DNA of 64,000 nucleotides from Brachyhypopomus gauderio (lineage: Eukaryota; Chordata; Actinopteri; Gymnotiformes; Hypopomidae), in contig NC_135228.1 of NCBI RefSeq assembly GCF_052324685.1, forward strand, positions 15,000,420-15,064,419, given 5' to 3'. This document shows, piece after piece, positions 58,401-64,000 of this stretch. The position numbers and the translations under genes were made by a program. Under the pieces are notes generated by a model. The model did no database searches. It had not been told where the DNA came from and saw only the letters and a program-made list of their open reading frames with translations. Position 1 is the first letter of the stretch. Each line of letters opens with the position of its first letter.

Positions 58401-61168
58401 ACGCGGAGGCTACAGCAGCGAACATGTCTGTGATTTTTACACATTTTGTAGCATCTTCATTGAAACTCTTCAATTTCTTTGTGCGTAACTTCTCCGCACC
58501 CCCTTTCTGCCGCTTCTGTTGCTCCATGCTGCCTCTCCTATAACAACGTGCTCAACACTGAAGGTAGCGGGAGTTACAGTGGACCACGCAGAGAAAGAGT
58601 GGGGCCGCTATATCCTGATTGGTTCAGTCCACTGTCTATATTGAAGATGGGCCAATGGGACACTAGCCCGGTCTCTTAGAAAAAAAGAGAAGAAAAAAAA
58701 TCCATCGGCCCCTAAGGACTGTCGGGTCCGCAGAGAGTTTTTAGAAAGGCCTAGGGATAAAGGTGACCTGGCACTACCAAATATGAGAAACTACTACTGG
58801 GCATCTAATATTCAAAAGGTCATATATTGGTATCAGAGTCCACAGCTGGATTGGTGTAAGATTGAGGCAAACTCCTGGACCTCTACCTCACTTTCTGCTT
58901 TGGTCACCACTGGATTACCACTTTCACCCTCTAAATTTACTTCTAGCCCTGTGGTATCTTCCACTCTTAGGATATGGACGCAATTTAGACATTTCAAACT
59001 AAAAGAATTCTCTATATACAGCCCTATTTGTAATAACCACCTTTTCCCTGCCGCCAGAATAGACCACATGGAGGAGGAAAGGTTTGGATACATGTGAACA
59101 TTTCTATATAGATGGTATTTTTGCTAATTTCATTGACATCTCAGCCAAATTCCACTTACAAAAATATGACCTATTCAGATATTTTCAGGTCCGTCATTTC
59201 ATACAAAGCCAGAGTCCTACATTTCCTACATCTCCAGCAGATTCAGGACTGGAGAAGATTTTGCGTAACCCTATGCATGGGAGGAGACATATTGCAAACA
59301 TCTCAAATATAACTAACTCTCTTCAGACAACGACATTAGATGGGATTAGAACTGCATGGTCGGAAGAACTTGGTTCTGAAATTTCTGAATACTTCTGGGA
59401 ACACGCGCTGGAAAGAATCAATGGAACATCATCCTGCGCCCGGCTTAGCTTGATACAGTTCAAAGTCCTTCACAGAACTTACTACACCAAATCTAAGCTT
59501 TCAAAAATTTATAACGACCTTGACGACAGGTGTGAGCGCTGCAATTCTTCTCCAGCAAACATGACCCATATGTTTTGGAGTTGCCCCAAGTTAACTGAAT
59601 TTTGGTCATCTATCTGTAAAACACTCAATGATGCATTTAATACCAAAATCAAACCATCTGCAGATATGGCCATATTTGGAGTGTTGATTGACGAGCACAT
59701 GCTACCCATTGACAAGAGGAACGCTTTCGCCTTTGCATCTTTGATAGCCCGTAGAAATATAGTATTACATTGGAAATCCCCTGAACCACCCAAAATGTTG
59801 GTCTGGCTCACTGAATTAATGTTTTTCTTGAAATTGGAGAAAGTTAAATATTTTACTAGAGGATCAACACGACAATTTCACAAGATGTGGGATCCTTTGA
59901 TTGAGTACTTTAAAAATCTCAAGACCCTTCCATAAGGCTATGGAGCCCTGATATATATACTTTATATGTACTTCATTTTGCTTAGTACTTAAATAGGTAA
60001 TTCCCCCACTGTCTGTCATCATTATTCATTTATTTACTTATTTATTTTATTTATTATTATATATATTATTTTTTTAAATTGTATTTTATATTTGTTTATT
60101 TACTTATTTTATTTATTTATTTGTTTATTCTTTACAGCAGTATATGGGTGTTGTGGGTGGGTGGGGTTTGTCTGTTGAAAGAAAACAAATTTAATTCAAG
60201 ATATTGTATTTGTGACGCTCGAAATATGAAGCACGACGAACGTCAACTGTGCAACACTGAACGTTTAATGAAAACAAACAAACACGTGAAGCTCCGTGCG
60301 GAGTGCAAACAGACAACACACCTCTCACACAGGCACGAAACTTTAGACAAAGACGAGCACAAGACACTGCGCGAACGCACATTAAATAGGTGAATAACCC
60401 AAACCCTCGTGATCTCGAGACAAGGCACAGGTGCGACTACGAACACGCTCACGAACAACCCACACCCACGGAAGTACATACATGGACATAACGACACGCA
60501 GACAACGTAGCAGCACGCCCACAGGGAAGGGTCCGGAGCTGTGACCGTGACAGTATTCTACTGCATATTACTTTGTGCCTTCTTGAATAAAATATATTTA
60601 CAAAAAGGGCGTTACTAAATAATAGAAATGAAACACATTGAGCAGGCTCACTGCGTGTTTACTTTTCATCAGCGTCAAAGAAGCATTAAAACAATGGCAA
60701 ATGTTTGGAGAAATATGATCATATTTGATGGGGATTTTACTCTTTCTTATATAAATGAATGTAAGTGTTGGGTTCCGTGTAAAGTGGTTAGATCACTCTT
60801 TGGTTTAAAAGAAAACTGGATGGAGACGGATTTCAAATATGAAGTGCTGTTTATTCTGCTACAGGCTACAGGCTCTCCTGCTTCTCTACTTTCGTTTTTT
60901 TAATTGCACTCCCTCTCAACACAGACCATGTGACTCCTTCAACCAATCACCCAACAGAACAGATTACTTACATGAGAACAAAACATTATTAGTTTGTACT
61001 ACTAGAACCTAAATTAAATATATATATCTTAGAAATAATAAATCTTTTTAACTACTTAGTAGTACATTATAACAAATAGAAAGCTTACATGAGTATTGCA
61101 AGCTTAATGGGAATCTGCTCAATCAACTTCAATCAGGACTGCAAATATATATTATAATACATATGATT

Positions 61169-61200
<32 letters not shown>

Positions 61201-63935
61201 CATGCAGCAAAACTAACCAATATGCTTTGCTTGAACAAATGGAAATGCTGTTACCAATGTCATTTCCTCATTTAAAACACCTCCACTGGTTCCAAACCCT
61301 GTTTCTTAATATTACTTGCCATTTCGTCACAGTTTGTTAAGGCTGTATCAGATCTCACTTGTGTTGTTTTCTGTAGGTGGTCCAACTTCACATCAGTGCT
61401 CTGACAGAAACCTGGCCATTCAAGGAGGCAGATTAACTCTTTCCAAGATGTATAATGATGGTAGTGTATTGAAGTACCACTGCCCAGAGGGTTATTATCC
61501 ACATCCTGTGGTAATTCGCAAATGTTTCAGAGGCCAGTGGGATCCTGCACCCAGCAGAAAACAGCCACAGTGCAAACGTAAGCAGCACACCAATGTAACA
61601 CGTCTCCTCTGTAATAAATGACACATTATCCTTCATTATAGACCACTGTCTCACAGTCTTTCTCATTCTACAGGGGTCACATGCCCTAATCCAAATGTTT
61701 TGAAAAATGGAGTTGTTGACCCCTACAAGAAGATTTACTACGTGAATGACACAACAACTTATAGGTGTAACTCTGATTACACATTCCGAGGTTCCTCCAC
61801 ACGAGTGTGCCAGGCTAATGGGAAATGGAGTGGTGGCACACCGATTTGTAGTCGTAACTGTAAGTACAGAGATGTTCCACTGGTCTTGCTGCTATTTGTA
61901 TTAAGTTATCATCTGTATAATCATTAAAACTATGAAGATGTTTCATGTTGAAATGTACCCAACCCACAGATGACCACTGCCCTGATCCTGGTACCCCCCC
62001 TGGTGCCAGCAGAACAGGCCACATCTTCAACATTGATGACACAGTTACCTACCGCTGCAATAACAAATTGATGTTGCTGGGTTCTAAAATTCGTGTGTGT
62101 CAGGATGATGGACAGTGGTCTGGGCAAGAACCGGAGTGCTATGGTGAAGACCCTGGCCTACAACACACTGCTGCACATCACACTAATAGCTCTCAAATGT
62201 ATCGTGTGTTATCTGCAGCGGTGTAGTCCTAAAAAAATAAGTGCGGGTCGTTTTTGGTGTGGCGGTGTAGCGATTCTAAATTGTTGGGGGGGGGGGGGGG
62301 ATTGGCGATCGTAAGTTGTTGAGCAGGGGGGTGGGGGGTGGCGAGTGTAAGTTGTTGAGCGGGGGGGTGGCGATCGATCGCCAGGAGTTGGCAAATTACT
62401 AACACATCATGTATTAACCTAGCGTTTGACGTTACAGTCTCAGCAAGAGCAACATCCAGTTAAAATAAGTGGGGGGACGGTGTTCCCCCGCTACACACTC
62501 CCAGTATACCACTGGGGGACACACGTCCCCCCTGTTAAAATAAGTGGGCCCCCCCCACTACACCCCTGGTTATCTGGGAATAAAATTAATTATCGCTTTT
62601 ACAATCTATAACAGCCTTTTAGTCACATATGTACTAATTAATTCTGTTCCTGTACCATATATATGCTACGAATAGTAAAATGATTATGATGGATGTCCTG
62701 ATGTCACCTATGCTGTGTTCTTCATTTTAGCTGTTTTCACATATGACACTCCAGAGGAAGTAGCAGAGGCTTTCAGCAGTTCTCTACAGACTACGTTAAT
62801 CATGCATGAGGAAACAGGTAGAGGAGCACTGCACAGCTCACATTTTCCTATTCGTTTCAAGTGACTTTGATATCTAAAAACCTGAAAACCCACAGACCAC
62901 ACATTTAGTTTTACATTATTTTTTTGGTGACATGGATATCTCTGTATATTTACTATATTTTTATTCACTGATCCTATTTATGTTAATGTTTCCTGCTGAA
63001 TGTATTGTACATTGTAAATCACAAATAAGCCTGACTTAACAGCACACCTGTTTTACATGTTTCAGGTAAAGAAGGGAAGAGAATCAAACTGGAGCAGGGT
63101 GGGAAACTGGACATCTACATTGCCCTGGACGCATCTGACAGCATAGATGAAAATGATTTTAACGAAGCAAAGAGTATCATTAAGCAACTCATAGAAAAAG
63201 TTAGTATGAATGTTTTAATTGTTGGATTCCAAATTACCAATCTTAATCTCAACATTTGTGATTGTTCTGATAAATTTGATTTTAAATATTCGTAAGTTTC
63301 TAAACTAGAATGTCAAATGTCCAGTTATTCTCTCATTTACTGTGTACTGTTCCACATCAGAATGGCCTCACATACAGATATCACGTGTCCTTTTGACGGC
63401 AGTGGTTTTAAATTTACTCTCAATCCTAACATTTGTGATTGCTTTTGATTGATTTGATATTTTATTTGAAATATTCACAAGTTTCACCCACAACAGAATG
63501 GGTTCACATAAGGGTAATTAATCTTTACTGTTTTAAATCCTGTTCTATCAACAGATTCGCTACTATCAGGTCTCCCCAAACTACGAAATCATTATTTTTG
63601 CCACAGAAGTGACAAGAATAGTTAGTATTGCAGATTACAAGCGGAATGATGATGAGAAACTGGATAAAGTTCTTCGGGACCTGGAAGGGTTTAATTATGA
63701 TGGTAAGTTTTTATTTTAAAGTGCATCTTTTTTAATAATACATACTAAAATTCCAGAATACTACGTGCTGTGGTTCACTACAATGGACTTTTGTAATTGG
63801 CAGCAAAAGGAATCAAAACAGGAACCGACATCTCAAAAGCATATGGAGCAATTCTGGAGAGCATCAGTTTTGAAAAGACCAGAAATCCAAAGGCCTTTAA
63901 TGACATACATCATGTTATAATTATGTTTACTGATG
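55405..63935 (+). CDS. cfb: Complement factor B/C2-type protein, 5' part, runs past window end
   Basis: Eight exons join in frame to 375 codons: 55405-55468, 61377-61577, 61674-61859, 61970-62143, 62731-62817, 63066-63199, 63555-63702, 63804-63935. Factor B is a secreted plasma zymogen; factor D cleaves it to Bb, the serine protease of the alternative-pathway C3 convertase. Seen here: a signal peptide (MVSVLSLILFSFIIGYC, 1-17 or so); three CCP/sushi modules (about 29-87, 91-149, 153-207), one per exon, each with the Cys...W pattern; then YDTPEEVAEAF, a segment typical of factor B before its vWA domain; and a vWA domain with the MIDAS residues DASDS (D259, S261, S263), T337 and MFTD (D375). 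The rest of vWA and the trypsin-like protease domain lie beyond 64000. Distinguishing factor B from C2 needs that part. Intron 1 is 5.9 kb and full of transposons, but all splice sites look normal. Confidence 0.88.
55905..56180. mobile_element. Palindromic (foldback) MITE in cfb intron 1
   Basis: Left arm: ggtctcagtattaaaaatta ... cggcaatgtaatccta. Right arm: taggattacattgccatttt ... ttttaatactgagactgaac. The arms are inverted copies of about 70 bp with moderate divergence. Target duplication not resolved. Confidence 0.75.
56757..57203 (-). mobile_element. Tc1-like transposon 3' fragment
   Basis: Minus strand encodes GYLNIVADHVNPFMTTVYPSSDGYSQQDNTAYQKARI, FLEHDNEFTVLEWPPLSPDLNPIEHLWDVVEREIRIMDVQPT: the second catalytic Asp (QQDN) and the third-acid region of a Tc1 transposase. 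The expected PCH after QQDNA is changed. It ends with the usual Tc1 3' sequence (gtgtacctaataaagtg on the minus strand). The 5' half is missing, cut off at the hAT end at 57207. Confidence 0.85.
57507..57789 (+). mobile_element. Solo LTR with GTATC target duplication
   Basis: 283 bp from tgtcacggtgaggcgg to cgcccgtcaca, flanked by GTATC at 57502-57506 and 57790-57794. Contains (TTG)n at about 57553-57570 and ATTAAA near 57719 as a likely processing signal. It shares its first 13 bases with the solo LTR at 40031, so they are probably related families. Confidence 0.85.
58273..58527 (-). pseudogene. hAT transposase N-terminal exon
   Basis: 84-codon frame beginning MEQQKRQKGGAEKLRTKK and containing TKCVKITDMF. 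The GGAEKLR.KK...CVKITDMF pattern is, as I recall, the start of ZMYM1-like fish hAT transposases, upstream of the TTF-type zinc finger. The rest of the transposase is absent. Confidence 0.5.
58731..60606 (+). mobile_element. 5'-truncated L1-like LINE, interrupted by a solo LTR
   Basis: Encodes only the C-terminal part of ORF2: RDKGDLALPNMRNYYWASNI, then after a frameshift near 59090 RLSLIQFKVLHRTYYTKSKLSKIY, CERCNSSPANMTHMFWSCPKL (the conserved Cys motif of L1 ORF2) and a final stop at 59935. The 3' UTR is AT-rich and, after the LTR inserted at 60211-60552, ends with an AATAAA and a short A-run near 60600-60606. This places the whole 1.9-kb block as one insertion in cfb intron 1. Confidence 0.8.
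60211..60552 (-). mobile_element. Solo LTR with GTATT target duplication
   Basis: 342 bp; on the minus strand tgtcacggtcacagctcc to ttcgagcgtcaca. Flanked by GTATT at 60206-60210 and 60553-60557. An ATTAAA on the minus strand near 60265 suits an LTR R region. It sits inside the 3' UTR of the L1 copy, so it is the younger of the two. Confidence 0.85.
60607..61376 (+). other. cfb: Right part of cfb intron 1, no feature recognised
   Basis: An ORF at 60628-60903 has no recognisable motif and is probably chance or repeat-derived. A (GA)n array lies at 61169-61195. The polypyrimidine tract and acceptor of exon 2 (gttttctgtag) close the region. Confidence 0.5.
61169..61195. repeat. (AG)n microsatellite
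   Basis: About 13 perfect AG units in cfb intron 1. Confidence 0.95.
62216..62568. mobile_element. hAT-type MITE with GTTATCTG duplication in cfb intron 4
   Basis: Begins cagcggtgtagtcct and ends, in reverse complement, caggggtgtagtggggg. GTTATCTG flanks both sides (62208-62215 and 62569-62576). The interior is a series of G-rich units with gtaagttgttgag. It occupies most of the 587-bp intron between the CCP3 exon and the following exon. Confidence 0.88.
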
Positions 63936-64000
63936 GTAATGACTTTAGTACTCAACAATGCTTTCTTCATAATATAGTCTTAATATCCTCTAAACTTACA

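Larger units (their letters stand above)
57207..58725 (-). mobile_element. hAT element relic with transposase N-terminus
   Basis: The left end caaggctggactggga and the right end (gactgtcgggtccg, preceded by ccatcggccccta) look like diverged inverted ends of a fish hAT group. The left 290 bp are repeated in inverse orientation at 2880-3174. The minus strand at its right side carries a transposase N-terminal exon. The central transposase is missing, and a solo LTR is inserted at 57507-57789. The right end is abutted by a 5'-truncated L1, so the border is approximate. Confidence 0.65.

Noticed and set aside
60628..60903. 91-codon ORF in cfb intron 1
   Set aside because: No motif recognised and no sign of a promoter or splice link; treated as chance or unknown repeat.

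Overview
The window is animal genomic DNA, almost certainly from a teleost fish. The genes are spliced with GT-AG introns, the intergenic DNA is AT-rich with long dinucleotide repeats, and the mobile elements are typical of fish (Tc1-like, hAT and Harbinger DNA transposons, L2/CR1-like, L1-like and restriction-endonuclease LINEs, Ty3/Gypsy LTRs). There is no operon, CRISPR array, rRNA or tRNA gene that I can support. An ostariophysan fish is a weak guess only.

Four host genes can be traced exon by exon. (1) An rbm14-like RNA-binding protein gene (+, coding exons 4542-6329, 492 aa: two RRMs, a CCHC knuckle, a Tyr/Pro-rich tail). (2) A complete skeletal-muscle alpha-actinin-3 gene, actn3 (+, 21 exons, 11342-24034, 896 aa). 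(3) A complete equilibrative nucleoside transporter gene, probably slc29a2 (-, 12 coding exons, 30079-26750, 472 aa, with an untranslated first exon near 31490). (4) The 5' two-thirds of a complement factor B/C2-type gene, cfb (+, from 55405; signal peptide, three CCP modules and most of the vWA domain before the window ends). Every exon join keeps frame. The first three genes lie together at human 11q13, so this is an old syntenic block. Factor B is in the MHC class III region in humans, so its presence here is a fish-lineage arrangement or a rearrangement.

The layout is uneven. From about 1 to 32 kb there are mostly genes with a few repeats. From about 33 to 55 kb lies a nest of transposons with no recognisable host gene. 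This nest spills into intron 1 of cfb, which is about 5.9 kb and holds a Tc1 fragment, a hAT element, a 5'-truncated L1 and two solo LTRs. Many insertions can be bounded exactly by target-site duplications readable in the sequence: 5 bp for four LTR insertions, 8 bp for six hAT-type elements, and 3 bp (TAA) for one Harbinger element. The order of insertion can be read from the nesting.

I found no new multi-gene system. The most useful observations are the exactly bounded elements: an LTR element reduced to one LTR plus part of pol plus an 18-bp scar, a hAT element with a 322-bp internal tandem duplication that includes part of a second hAT, and a Harbinger element that keeps only its MYB/SANT-like gene. 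Also useful are two in-frame splice acceptors 21 nt apart inside RRM2 of rbm14. All mobile-element coding regions carry disabling lesions or are truncated.
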